Part shown: in pieces, positions 45,101 to 55,735 of the stretch
Position numbering within the stretch: position 1 is the stretch's first letter
Layout: each line of letters starts with the position of its first letter
NCBI RefSeq assembly: GCF_947623445.1
Contig: NC_135248.1
Coordinates: 12,099,820 to 12,163,819, forward strand
From: Clavelina lepadiformis
Lineage: Eukaryota > Chordata > Ascidiacea > Aplousobranchia > Clavelinidae
Length of the DNA: 64,000 nucleotides
Reading direction: 5' to 3'
Notes under the pieces: model-generated
Told to the model about the DNA's origin: nothing
Databases searched by the model: none
Seen by the model: only the letters and a program-made list of their open reading frames with translations
Made by a program: the position numbers and the translations under genes

Positions 45101-48035
45101 TAATGCATTCAATTGCATACCGGATTGCCAGAACGGGGAGCAAAATGGCAAACTTTACTACGCAATAAAACTGGCCGAATTTATTCCAAAATACCATATT
45201 ACGTCATGCAAAAGCATGTAAAGTACTATACTCAGGACGTTCCCGCCAAAAATCGTGAGCACCGTAAGACGTTTAAAAATACCCGCACTCTAAGTTTGCT
45301 GATCTAGTTTCTTGTATTGAGCGTATGTTGTTTGAAGAAATAAAGGCGTCGCTGAAAATAAAAGAGAGAAAACAAGCTTGAAGTAACAAGGCGAGAACGA
45401 ACGCGGCAACATACACGGAGCGGTCAAATCATGCGGAAAATGCCCTGTTTCCTAATTCCAACTATGAAAGAATTTTTTTATGAAACGGCATAACGGAGAG
45501 GGTCATTTAAGACAAGCTGACCATAACAATGATAATAATTCATGTGTTGCACCTGGCTTGCAAATTTTGGGCTGATTGCTGTCAGTGGTTGGTTAAAAGC
45601 AAAATTAATAATTACCAAGCGCGTGTACTTGGCGAAAACGTTTCTGAATAAATCCATTTTTGTTATGAAGATTACATACTGTAGTTAGAGTGTAGTTGGC
45701 GTTACGAGTGAACCCATTGTGATGCTGCGGCAGCGAAACAGCAGGAAATTTTCACCAAATCTTACAAATACCGTCATCATTAAGCACGTTTTGCCACTTT
45801 AAATCGCTGTTCTCGACCATGGTAGAATTCTACTGGGAATAATTGTTACATTGGAAACTAACAGGTGTGGCAGTGGCATTACCAAGGAAAACGTATATTC
45901 CAGCATGCAATCACAAACAGCGGCGCTGGCATAGCGCAGTTACCTAACAAACACATCAACAATTGTCCCACATTGCATGCAAAAATTGTTCATGCTGTAT
46001 GTTAAATCATCCGCCAGTACACAAAGCACAAATACGGTACAAAACCTGATTTAACAATAAAACTACAGCCTATAGAAAATAAAATGTCAATGTAGGCATT
46101 TAAATGTATTATCCTACCTAATGATGTGTCAGCACAAAGACTTACATCAAATTAAAGCGATTTATATTGTAAAAGATACCCAAACCACAAGCAATTTATC
46201 AACTGCCTGATGACTATTATAACACTACCATAACACAATGGAAGCATTCCATTGTTAGCACTTAAATAAGTTGATAAATAACACATTAATTATATATATT
46301 ATACATGCATTTTACACTTAAGCATATTATAATTATCACGTAAAAAGAGGTATCAGTTTCACCCAACCTACAACTGCAAGCATAAAACATAACTCGACAA
46401 CTAGATACGGTGCAAATAAGCATGACATATTAACATTGAGACACATAATATTCTCACGACTCTGCAAGCTTATATGAGTATAAAATTTAATCGAAGTGGT
46501 TTACCTTGCCTTCTCAGACTCGTATTTTTCACGAAAAGACGTAGCCTCAATTTGTAGCTGCGCCTTCTCTTTAGAGAGTTCATCCAACAATCTTCTTGCT
46601 TCTACTAGCTCACTTTCATACATGGATTTGACATTTTCCACCTTCAATGCACACAAATCAAGTAGATGTCAATATTAAAATACAAAATGTTAAATGTCAC
46701 AAAACTTAAAAGCGGTTGTCAATCTTGGGGTAACTGAAATTCCACTCTACTCCATTCATGCAAGCATGCTAATAAGAAGAATGACATATGAGAGACTGTA
46801 ATGTCATTAAACTCATTTTCCTTCTTATCTAGGCCTTCACAATAGCATATATAGCAGAACTAGACACAAATTCATAGTGACTGCATAGTGCATATTTTCA
46901 ACAAAAGAGTGCGTTACATCATCAAGTTCTGTTGACAACAATGACTTTTATTAACAAAACTTATACTAAAGATAAAGCTTGCTTAAAAACACAATGTTAT
47001 ACTTGTTTCAAGGTTACCTCAATGATTAATTATTATGATCAGTATCAATTGAGATTTGAGAGCTGTTATAAATTTCATTTCAACAGTCACAGTCTACATT
47101 ATAGTATTTAGAAGTACTAGTCTTTGATCTGACCCAATGCTCACAAAAGCTATCCTGCTGGGCAATGCAACAGTTTATGTAACACATCACTTTGCATATC
47201 TGCAAATGATAGCAAGTAATGAAGTAAATCACATGGCGACAAGCTAAGGGTTATTTTTTGCTCAACAGGTATCGGGCTACTTCCTTTAGGATTAATGGAT
47301 GAAGCGGGCAGATTAGGATTTGAACACCAAAATTTATCATTTGCATTCTCAAAAATGTATACATATTCAATTTTGCACGTTCCCAATAAAGATTGAGCAT
47401 TTATGTAAATATATGTTTATAAAAATTTTGAAATCACCTCACGAACGTTGGTTTGTTCAAAATTAGTTATTTGGATTTGAAGTCTTGAGTTTTCAGTTTC
47501 AAGTGAGCGAACCTTCTCCACGTAAACAGCCATCCGGTTATTAAGGTTAACCATTTGATCCTTCTCGTCTCTCCTGCTGGTAACAGAAGGACTCAAAGGA
47601 GTGGATGAAGGACTGTCCCTGTCAAAAATTGTAATGTTGTAATACAAATTGAATGCAAACAAGCTAGGCCCACATGCTTTAGGTGAACAGAGTCTAAGTA
47701 TGGATGCCATGAACAGTAATTTGTTATTCTTGTAAACGCAAGATTCAACGAATGTTGAAATATATATAACAGGTTTGTTTCCCTTTAGCGCAACAACACT
47801 ACATAAGCAAACTATTTACAAGCCTAGCTAATATTTCAGACTCCAATCTTGAGACTGGTGGCCATTAGCAAACCAGACCTCTTTTTATGCCATACCCATC
47901 CATTAAAAACAAATGCTCAGTTAAGTTCTTTGGCTGCTCTATTATTTTGCCACAAAACACAACAACAGTTTGAGGTCAATAAATAAAAAAACAACCTGGT
48001 TCTCACCTTCTATGCTGTTGTTTGGGTGTGGCCAT
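39117..48035 (-). CDS. Nuclear lamin without Ig-fold tail domain
   Basis: Twelve exons, high to low: 48007-48035, 47438-47618, 46505-46641, 43979-44109, 43255-43406, 43003-43173, 42660-42785, 42257-42310, 41274-41494, 40507-40633, 40069-40167, 39117-39161, totalling 490 residues. The head has a TPLSPS mitotic site. The rod starts LNNRMAVYVEKVRSLE and ends EIGIYRKLLEEEEQR. Up to exon 7 each segment has the same residue count as my recollection of human lamin A, including the long coil 1B typical of lamins. The tail has LSPSP, a basic NLS (RARARRKRKR) and the C-terminus NSCAVM, a CaaX box for farnesylation. No Ig-fold (LTD) exon was found between 40633 and 39117. The protein should form the nuclear lamina. 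An acceptor lies 18 bases before the ATG. Confidence 0.95.
41227..41251. repeat. Tandem 7-bp repeat (AAGGTCT)3
   Basis: Three and a half copies of AAGGTCT in the lamin intron next to exon 9. Confidence 0.8.
42257..42310 (-). CDS. Lamin 18-codon cassette exon in coil 2
   Basis: 54 bases, phase 0 at both ends, encoding NQEVDDYQKLFIEDLKMQ. The flanking exons 7 and 9 are also phase 0 at this junction, so it can be skipped without a frame change. Without it the segment from YSAK to the end of the rod is 116 residues, the count I recall for human lamin A; with it, 134. It is listed inside the lamin model as exon 8. Confidence 0.7.
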
Positions 48036-48053
48036 GTTTGACGTTAGTGAAAA

Positions 48054-48527
48054 CTGATGAAATAAGTCTGGAATTTATTTAATACTTTACAAAATTTATT
48101 TTGTACACAGTATAAACCTGCAGCGCCTGCACAATAAATAATTGCTTTATATCAAAAACAAAAGGTTAAATACAAAGCAGAATTGTATACAGCTCATGGT
48201 GCATTTTGCAGTCTGGTAGGCAAAAACAGAGCTTATGGGCTCTGTTTTTGAGAAGTACATGTGAAACGTTCGGGAGCAGCAAGCACAGCCTTTAAAAATC
48301 CCGAGGTGAAGTTGCTATACTTTACACCCAGACTACAGAGTATGGCAGTTTTCACAAAGATCTCAGGGGTGTAGAAGCAAAATTCCGGTGCGCACCGCAA
48401 TTCGTGCTCCATGAACGCCCGGTGTTCGTGGTAAGCCGGGTGTAGCCTTTTATAACAGCAACAAAAGAAAAAGTGTTTTTAGAGGAGAATGTCTTTGCAC
48501 TGCTCAAGCCACAGTTGGTACCGGTAT
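48054..48527. promoter_or_regulatory. Upstream region of the lamin gene
   Basis: Begins at the 3' splice site upstream of the lamin ATG. It contains a perfect 12-bp hairpin at 48221-48250. No TATA box or other known promoter element can be assigned with confidence. Confidence 0.3.
48221..48250. repeat. Perfect hairpin, 12-bp arms
   Basis: CAAAAACAGAGC and its exact reverse complement surround a six-base loop, about 190 bases upstream of the lamin start codon. Function unknown. Confidence 0.7.
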
Positions 48528-48850
48528 GATAATGTTTATCCTCGGACTAAGGAAAGTTTTTGCACGACTCAAAAACCCGGCGATGATTCCTCATCGCTCG
48601 AGGCCTATTCACCAAAATAGCTTTTATGCCAGTTGTTAAACAATTTTTATTTGTTTTTTTGATTTTGTATAAAAATTTAGCTCAAATTTAGAACTGCCCA
48701 CCTTGTCTAGTGAACAGGAGAAACTGTTGTTAATGCCCTTGCCCAAAGGCATTATAACAGCATAGTACCATTGGGTATCGAACACAAGTCGCAGTTATTG
48801 CGAGTGCTGAGTTGCCGTGTTTAGAATGCAATCTTAATTGCGATTTGTCA
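48528..48850 (-). mobile_element. tRNA-derived SINE, copy 2
   Basis: The most complete copy. On the minus strand a tRNA-like head (B-box-like GTGTTCGATACCC) is followed by the core TTTGGGCAAGGGCATTAACA and CCTGTTCACTAGAC, then a tail with GCGATGAGGAATCATCGC and GTCGTGCAAAAACTTTCC. It matches copies at 20047-20410, 54019-54213 and 62284-62400. Confidence 0.65.
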
Positions 48851-49463
48851 ACACCAAGTGATTAACTATGTCTTGTAGTGCATTGCTGCTCTGTTTTCTT
48901 TGCAGCGTCATTATTGCCAGACCTTAGTGTGCTGTGCTGATTATTAGCCAATCATTAGCTTATGAACAGCTACCATGAACTATTGTAGAATAGATTTTGA
49001 GAAAAGGGCTAATGTAATTACGTAATAACTCATTTTGTATAAATTTAGAAAATTTGGTGATATTCGGCCATTTTTCAATGCTATATTTCAATGCTTCATT
49101 CGTATTCTGATGTGCTATTTGGTGTGCCATTCATTGACATTCAGTCGTGCCGTGTGCCAGTTACAAGTTATGATATGTTGAAGATAGTATGCTACTCAGA
49201 TATTTGTGATATGTTATCAGCTACTCGTCATAAGTGCGATAATAAGACTCCGACGATATTACAGCAATCATTCTTTAAGTCTTCTTTATTCATAAATTGC
49301 AATCTTTTAATCTTATTTTAATTTTAATTTATACCTTATTTTAATTTAATCAATTTTAATCTTCTTCTATTTTAGTAACGATTAGAACACGGTTGCCTCC
49401 CTTTACTTTTGAACTCTAAATAAGTATCCAGTATTAAGGATTTGTTACCGGTATGTCATAATT
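48851..49463. other. Spacer, nothing recognised
   Basis: AT-rich, with no coding signal. The frame at 49091-49321 has no recognisable product. Confidence 0.4.
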
Positions 49464-49565
49464 GGGTCTAGTGCAGAAGCGTACAACCACAGGATGCATT
49501 TGTATACTGGGCCCCAACTACACTAATAGTGACGTCAGTTGGTTTTGCACTTCTGAACTAGACCC
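49464..49565. mobile_element. 102-bp foldback MITE
   Basis: Imperfect inverted ends of about 25 bp (GGGTCTAGTGCAGAAG on the left; CTTCTGAACTAGACCC on the right), flanked by TCATAATT and TTATAATT, an 8-bp duplication with one mismatch. It is too short to code. The 8-bp duplication suggests a hAT- or P-like mobiliser. Confidence 0.65.
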
Positions 49566-50952
49566 TTATAATTTGTTTTTTATTACCTCATAACTCCTTC
49601 CCATTCACGCCTTCAAGTCAGAGTGCAAAAGTACAAGAGATCTTCACTCGGCAACAGAGACGACAAGTCGACTTGGTTTACTGAACTTGTCGACGTGTGG
49701 TTACCAGTGGATACATCTTTATGGGGTCTATACTGCACAAGTACTCAGCCAGATTGCAGAGTTTGGCATATAGGCCTAGATGCACTAAATACTATACTTT
49801 TCATTAGCTTCAGTGCCGCACCTAAGGCGCTTAATGACATGGACAGAACTTCTGTGCACTCAATTTTCAATTGATTTTAAGATTCACTAGGTCAAATTGT
49901 GTATAGGCCTATTATTGTTTAATTGTGCACCTAAGTGTGCACTTCATTGCGTCTGAGCATTTTTGCACACTGCACTTGTCATTTTTGGTTGTTTGGCATA
50001 GCCTACCCAAGATCCTGCTCAAAACGGCCATTCTTTGTAGTTCGGGTGCACAACTAGCCTAAATGACTGAAATCACATCACAAAGTGAGTATCCTACAGG
50101 CCTAGCAATGTTTGCGTATAACAAAGACCTGATTGGTAAGTTTGCTAGGCCTAATTGCATGGGGGATAAAAATTAACTACGCGTATAATGGCTATTGTTT
50201 CATTTCGATTACGCGGGGGATTTCTAACCCAAAAACAGCAAACTGTCCTGTCTGGCTGGCATAACAGCGTAAAGACATAGAGCGATAGGGTAACCTTTGC
50301 AAGCTCGAAAAATCAGTCCTAGAAAAACCAGGCGTGTATAAGCCGAACCATTCACGTTTTACAGTCTGCAGCATGCTTCGCGATTTTGCTCTCGTCAATG
50401 CACAATATTCGCAATTTCGTAAGCGTAACCTACGCTTTTTCAAAACATCAACGCTATAATAGTCTATATAAATTATAATGCCGCATCCCGCAAGTGTGAC
50501 AACAAACCCGTTCACTCGCCGGTTTCTAGCCCACGCTTCATTGACTTGCCGCCATTGTCTGGTAGCCCTGCAAAAAAAGGAAAAAATAATAAACTCATGT
50601 TATGACGATGGTGTGAACCATGAGATGTCCATGGTAAACTTTAGAGTTAGACAGTACTACTGTATACTTGCAAACGCTTGTAAAGGGAATAGCCTTAACA
50701 CTGTCGAGAGTAGTCACATAGTTAAACAATTTCTTCGCAAAACAGCAAGAAAAAGTTTCACAATGTTATAATGAGTATTCATAGCCACCCAATTTTAAAT
50801 CTGCTCCAAACAAACTTCATGGGAAAAATAACAACTGGCATTGATGTTGATGACATCAACGTATAGATAATTTATCCGTCTTGCGTATGTTGTTCAATGC
50901 GCTGTGAGCCGAAATTGTCACATTTCGTTTGAGTTTAAGTGCTGTTTTCTAG
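49566..50952. other. Spacer upstream of the MCFD2-like gene
   Basis: No recognised gene. Three TAGGCCTA octamers fall at 49771-49778, 49904-49911 and 50146-50153. Confidence 0.4.
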
Positions 50953-50962
50953 GTTCTTTACA

Positions 50963-52449
50963 ATGTATATGTGTTTAAGCACTTTTTATATTCTGGCGTT
51001 TGTCAGTTTTTCATGTGTAATATGCACAGGAACAGGAGTGTATGACAAGCAGCCAACATTTAAGGATGGCAATATGGTTCGGGATTTAGAGTAAGCACAT
51101 TGCTGGGTGTAGAAAGTAAATGCATATTTCTTAATCTTAAAATTACACTTTAGGTCAGGTTTTTTCAACATAAACTATTCTCTACTTAGCTTGTAAGTTT
51201 TGTGTAAAAAAGTTAACAATAAAAACTATATTTAATGACTAACCACTACGACTACGGTATAGGGCAGTGCTTCTCAACCCCTGGGTCGCGACCCAAAAGT
51301 GGGTGGCCATTGGTTTGGGTCGCCGTCGCCAATTAAACTAGTCCACAAAGTCGTTCGATAACTGATTGATTACCTTACTCTATTCATTGCATATCGACTG
51401 TTTGTTGACGTCATGCTGCATTGTTGCGGAAACACAAGTGAAGAAGCATGGTGATGGTTATTTGCGACTTTAGATTAGCTACGTTCGAGTCAAGGCTAAA
51501 TATTTGTAAATACCCAAATTTGGGTGAAAAAATTGGGTCGCCTCAGGATCGCTATTAATTTACGTTTAATATTTGGGTCGCCGCAAAAAAAGTTTGAGAA
51601 GCACTGGTATAGGGCATAAGCCTACTAAAGCTGCTTAATTATGAGTAAACTATACTGGCGATCTTCCCATTCATTAATTATTTTTGAACAGCATATTCTT
51701 TTTTATGCTTTATCATATACTGTTAGTAGCCATAGTTTTCGCTCCACACAGCTAATGCCGAGAAGTACACTATACAATAGCCTACCATCTTCAGTGTTGT
51801 TCTTGGAGCACACATTTGGGGAGCGGCTTGTGGCTTAGGAAAAACAACCTAAAAATAATTTTTAAGTAGTCGATTGTTTTCGATTATGTAATTGCAAACT
51901 AATTTCCCACAGACACTTGAAGAAAGAATTAAGTGGATTGGTTGATGTAGCAGTCGATTCTATCAGCTATGAGCATATGGAATTTTACTTTTTCAGGTTA
52001 GAAATATCAAAGCGTGGGTTACACGATTTTCTTCAACTTTCTCTAAAAGTTGTACGACGAACACTTGTAGTAGGTTTGTCTCACGACAGGCAAGGATTGC
52101 ATTAAAAAACTCATATGAGTGTCTTTTAGACTTCACGACCTAAATAAAGATGGAAGTTTAGATGGAAATGAACTCTATTCAGCCTTGACGGAAACATCTT
52201 CCAAAGTGGTTCTAAACATAGAAAATGCCACAGCAGAAGAAAAGGAGAAATATTTCATAGGTTGGCCCATTTTGTGGGCTACTTCTCAATTTTCTGTAGA
52301 TTCATATTGCACAAAACCTTGATTTAGCTGATGAAATTTTAATTACAGATGCTGTTGATGTTTTATTAAAAGAAACAGATGAAAACGACAATGGTTTAGT
52401 ATCATGGACTGAATATTTGTCTAAAACTCGAAGCTTTATCGACATGTAA
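50963..52449 (+). CDS. MCFD2-like: MCFD2-like EF-hand cofactor of ER-Golgi cargo transport
   Basis: Four exons: 50963-51090, 51913-51996, 52130-52260, 52349-52449, giving 147 residues (human MCFD2 is 146). The start MYMCLSTFYILAFVSFSCVI is a signal peptide. Next come HLKKELSGLVDVAVDSIS and YEHMEFYFFRLHD. The two EF-hand loops are D-L-N-K-D-G-S-L-D-G-N-E and D-E-N-D-N-G-L-V-S-W-T-E, both with full ligand sets. In vertebrates MCFD2 binds the lectin LMAN1 and carries glycoproteins, including clotting factors V and VIII, from ER to Golgi; the same partner is inferred here. Intron 1 contains a hAT MITE. A strong acceptor (TTTTCTAG) ends 10 bases before the ATG. AATAAA is at 52550-52555. A CGREF1-type relative is the less likely alternative. 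Confidence 0.88.
51265..51606. mobile_element. hAT MITE with perfect 8-bp target duplication
   Basis: 342 bp. Ends are CAGTGCTTCTCAACC and GTTTGAGAAGCACTG, with subterminal GGGTCGCGACCC and GGGTCGCCGC. The duplication GTATAGGG is identical on both sides (51257-51264 and 51607-51614), suggesting fairly recent insertion. It sits in intron 1 of the MCFD2-like gene and encodes nothing. Confidence 0.92.
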
Positions 52450-52555
52450 TAATTATTTGAATTAAATGCTGCTTATAAACTGTAATCTGATTTATTCTTT
52501 AAAAACTTTTATTTTCATTTTTGAAAAAAGTTTCCAGCTTTATTTTTGCAATAAA

Positions 52556-54018
52556 ACATAATAGTGTAATTGTAACAGTTTCAAACAAGGTTGTACCACT
52601 TTAAAAATAGAACGCGTTATTAGCAAAATGTTAGTAAGATATTTATGTTTCGTGCTTGCTTGTGAAAATGACGTAATAAAATTATACCGACAGGTTACCA
52701 CCATGTCGTCACGGTTGACTGGCGGTGTGTTGACATCCTCTCTTCGCCACTCCGCCATCTTGCTCGTGCGTGCGCGGTGGAGAATGGCAGCTGTATTTCT
52801 TTTAAATACTTTTTACTCGTAATTAAAACATAGTAAGGAGTGACGCTCATCTAAAGAAAATACACGCATTCAAGACAAAAACATGCAGCGAAGCATTACG
52901 TACAACTGAGCAATAGATAATTAAACAAGCAAAATTATTAGTTTAATAGCGGAAGGCTCATGCAGTTCTCTTTCGATTTTAGACATTTTGAGAAGGCGAG
53001 GCGACGTGCACCAAAGAGTACTTGGACTCGACAAACAAGTTCATAAGTGCTATTAGGTTCACAGGGTCATGATAATATAGTCTTAAAAATAGGATATTAG
53101 TTACCGTATCGCAACAGGAGTACGATGTTATTTTCAACCGTTCGATACGAAGTTCATTTTTACTGCACTTATTTCAGAGTACAGGAGATAAGTAGCGCAT
53201 AGAGGAGGGCCGTTGTATGGTGAAAAAAAAGAAAACCGACGGCGCTGTTTCTCTTCACTCATAAGCGCTTTTCTCCTATTGTTAAAATGTCGTGAGAAAA
53301 TTCACGAAAGCGCATCAGAGAGTCAGCGCGTCTCACGTAAGGTTAAAAAGATAGTTAATGAGCAAAGGCGTCAGCAGCGCTGAAAGAAGCCGGCAAGAAA
53401 GAAACAAACTATTAATAAAAAGGAAACAGTAATAGTGAAGAGTGACTTTTTTGGAAACAGAGGCAGTAATTCACTAAATCTGTTTACAAACTAGCCTATA
53501 TATAACTGCACGTGTTGTAGTTGCGCACACGTCTCGGGTTAGCGGTTGTTAATTTGGGTATTGGGCTTAACGATAAATTATAGGAATTTTGTAATCTGAC
53601 TGTGCTCATGTTCAATGCTCACATCACCTTTTCTTTAACATATCTTGTTGGGAGATTACACAATTTACCTAACTTAATTATTATAATATAATAACCTAAA
53701 TCTATCTTCAAATCTAAATTTAATTCCAATAAAACCTTAATAAGCTAAAATCAACTTTTTGCATGGCTTTTCTGCTAAGCTAACCGCATATCTTTAATAA
53801 CAGGCAGTGTGACCTACATACAATGAAATATTCACTCTCATTGACCAATTTACAACATTCAAAACAACTGGATCAAAAAGTTTGCTCTGTGTGTGACTGG
53901 TAAATGAGCCTCAACTAAAAGTGTTTTCGCAAACTTTCAATAAAAATCAGCTTACCTGTATTTACAAGTATGTTAGAAAACACAACAAAATCATTTTTGT
54001 TATACTGATACTTCTTTG
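52556..54018. other. Intergenic stretch, nothing recognised
   Basis: No coding signal. A GC-richer patch at about 53180-53420 has several CGC-containing words but no recognisable frame. Confidence 0.4.
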
Positions 54019-54213
54019 GGCAAGGCATTAACAACACTTGTTCCTGTTCAGTGGGCCTGGCTGACAGTTCTAAATGCGGGCAATACTATATAAAAAAAAA
54101 GAGAAAAACGTGTTACAATCGGGCTTGACCAGGGCTTGAGCGATGAGAAATCATCGCTTGGTTTAAGTCGTGCAAATGCTTTCCTCAGTCCGGGGAGAAA
54201 GATTGTCGTACCA
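54019..54213 (+). mobile_element. tRNA-derived SINE, copy 3 (5'-truncated)
   Basis: The core TTTGGGCAAGGCATTAACAA and the tail GCGATGAGAAATCATCGC then GTCGTGCAAATGC match the copies at 20.0, 48.5 and 62.3 kb in the opposite orientation. No tRNA-like head is visible upstream, as expected of a truncated insertion. Confidence 0.65.
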
Positions 54214-54588
54214 TACTTCAAGTTTACATAAATGCAACACTTCCTAATTTTTTTCAAGAAAAATACCCACTGCAGCTTTCCACTTTCACAACACTTTCAT
54301 TCTAGATTCAATGTGAATTTATTCGCCATGCCATAGTTTACCCACCATCTTTCAGCACATTTGTATCATTGCTATCTTGCATGTTCTAAGCTACTGGGTT
54401 TTGACACCTATTTTCCATTTATTAATATTTCATGACCATGAACATGTTTTTATTGTATCATAACTAGAGCAAGTTTTTGTTACATTAAAATCGTGAGAAA
54501 TTTGCATTTAGTTTTAACAAAAGTTGCATTTATGCACAAGCATTTTAAACGACAGTGATTTACTCAAGCGATTTATTTACATATAATG

Positions 54589-54813
54589 CTAATTATATCC
54601 AATATTATCTGGGGGAAGATCTTGGCGATCTTTTGCCAATAGTTTGCGTAGCATGCTAAAAATTCGTTCCACAGTGCATGAAGTTGCTTGGCAATTTAAC
54701 AATTTGGCACACAGTACTGGACTGATGTTTGGCCAGGTCATTTTTACAATTGTTTTTAGGTCACTATTCAGTTCGAATCGGTGATCCAAATACAATTTTG
54801 CATAATACTTCAT
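54589..54813 (-). pseudogene. Fragment of a hAT transposase
   Basis: 74 codons on the minus strand resembling the C-terminal dimerisation region of hAT transposases: QATSCTVERIFSMLRKLLAK followed by DR. No N-terminal part, zinc finger or inverted ends were found, so it is a decayed remnant and not an active gene. Confidence 0.65.
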
Positions 54814-55735
54814 AAAAGTTGTATGTAAAAAAGAATTAAGCTGCGATATAAAATTCCTAAAACACTGTACTACATAAATTCTGAGTATTTAGGAAGCGGT
54901 AAAAAAAGTTGCAAAAACTTGCCCTATTCATAACGATTAACATCGTAATTTTCACTCAACGCAGCATAGCCTAAAGATGGCAAAAAGCTAACTAAATGAT
55001 ATGGATCAGTTTTTCTGATAGAATAATTGTTAAAAAATGTGATTTGGCTTTTTAGGCAGTTCAGCTAAATGTCAGGATGTTTTCAAATTGTTTTTTTTTA
55101 AGAAATAAAACATACTTTTATGCTTTTTCTTAACATATTTATTTAGGTTGAAGGCAATTTTATACACGAATTATGTTACAATTGTTTCACCTTGTGTTGT
55201 TGAACAACCCAGTTTGACCACAAGTTAACTTCATTTTTCATTGCGCTTGTGATGAAGGTAGAAGTACATTCATTATAATTGGACAAAAATACACTAAAAA
55301 GGCTTGAGATTTTAAACTCACGGGAGTCTATTTAGCATTTTTCCATCTACTTCATGGCATTCAGAGCATGTGTTTCAAGCACAAATGTATGTACATGCCA
55401 ATCGTTGTATTGTGTGTTTTTTTTTAATTTCTTTCTTTGGGTGCAGCACGCTACCACTCACTACTTTGGGTTTATTGTCCAAAAAGGTTGGAAACCCCTA
55501 GCATAAGCAAAATAGTTGTCACTAAAAAACGTTGTCTTAGAAAATATGCAATTAACAATCATATTCAGTACAACTTTGCAAGGATTTATATTATTCATCT
55601 CATCTTTGATCACTTCATAATCATGATAATATTATTCCATCAACCTGAACTTAATCTATGATATATATTTTTGATCAGCTGGATAGGTTTAGGCATCCAG
55701 TTGTTTCACTATTCTGCTCTCCTTGAGGTCTAACA
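54814..55735. other. Spacer upstream of the zinc-finger gene
   Basis: No gene recognised. It may hold a non-coding first exon or promoter. An acceptor-like sequence (CTCTCCTTGAG) lies just before the zinc-finger start codon. Confidence 0.4.

Noticed and set aside
44323-45197. Several minus-strand frames in the large lamin intron
   Set aside because: They are not flanked by usable splice sites in phase and do not resemble lamin or any other protein.
48221-48250. Hairpin considered as a histone-type 3' stem-loop
   Set aside because: The sequence does not match the histone stem-loop and no histone gene is nearby.
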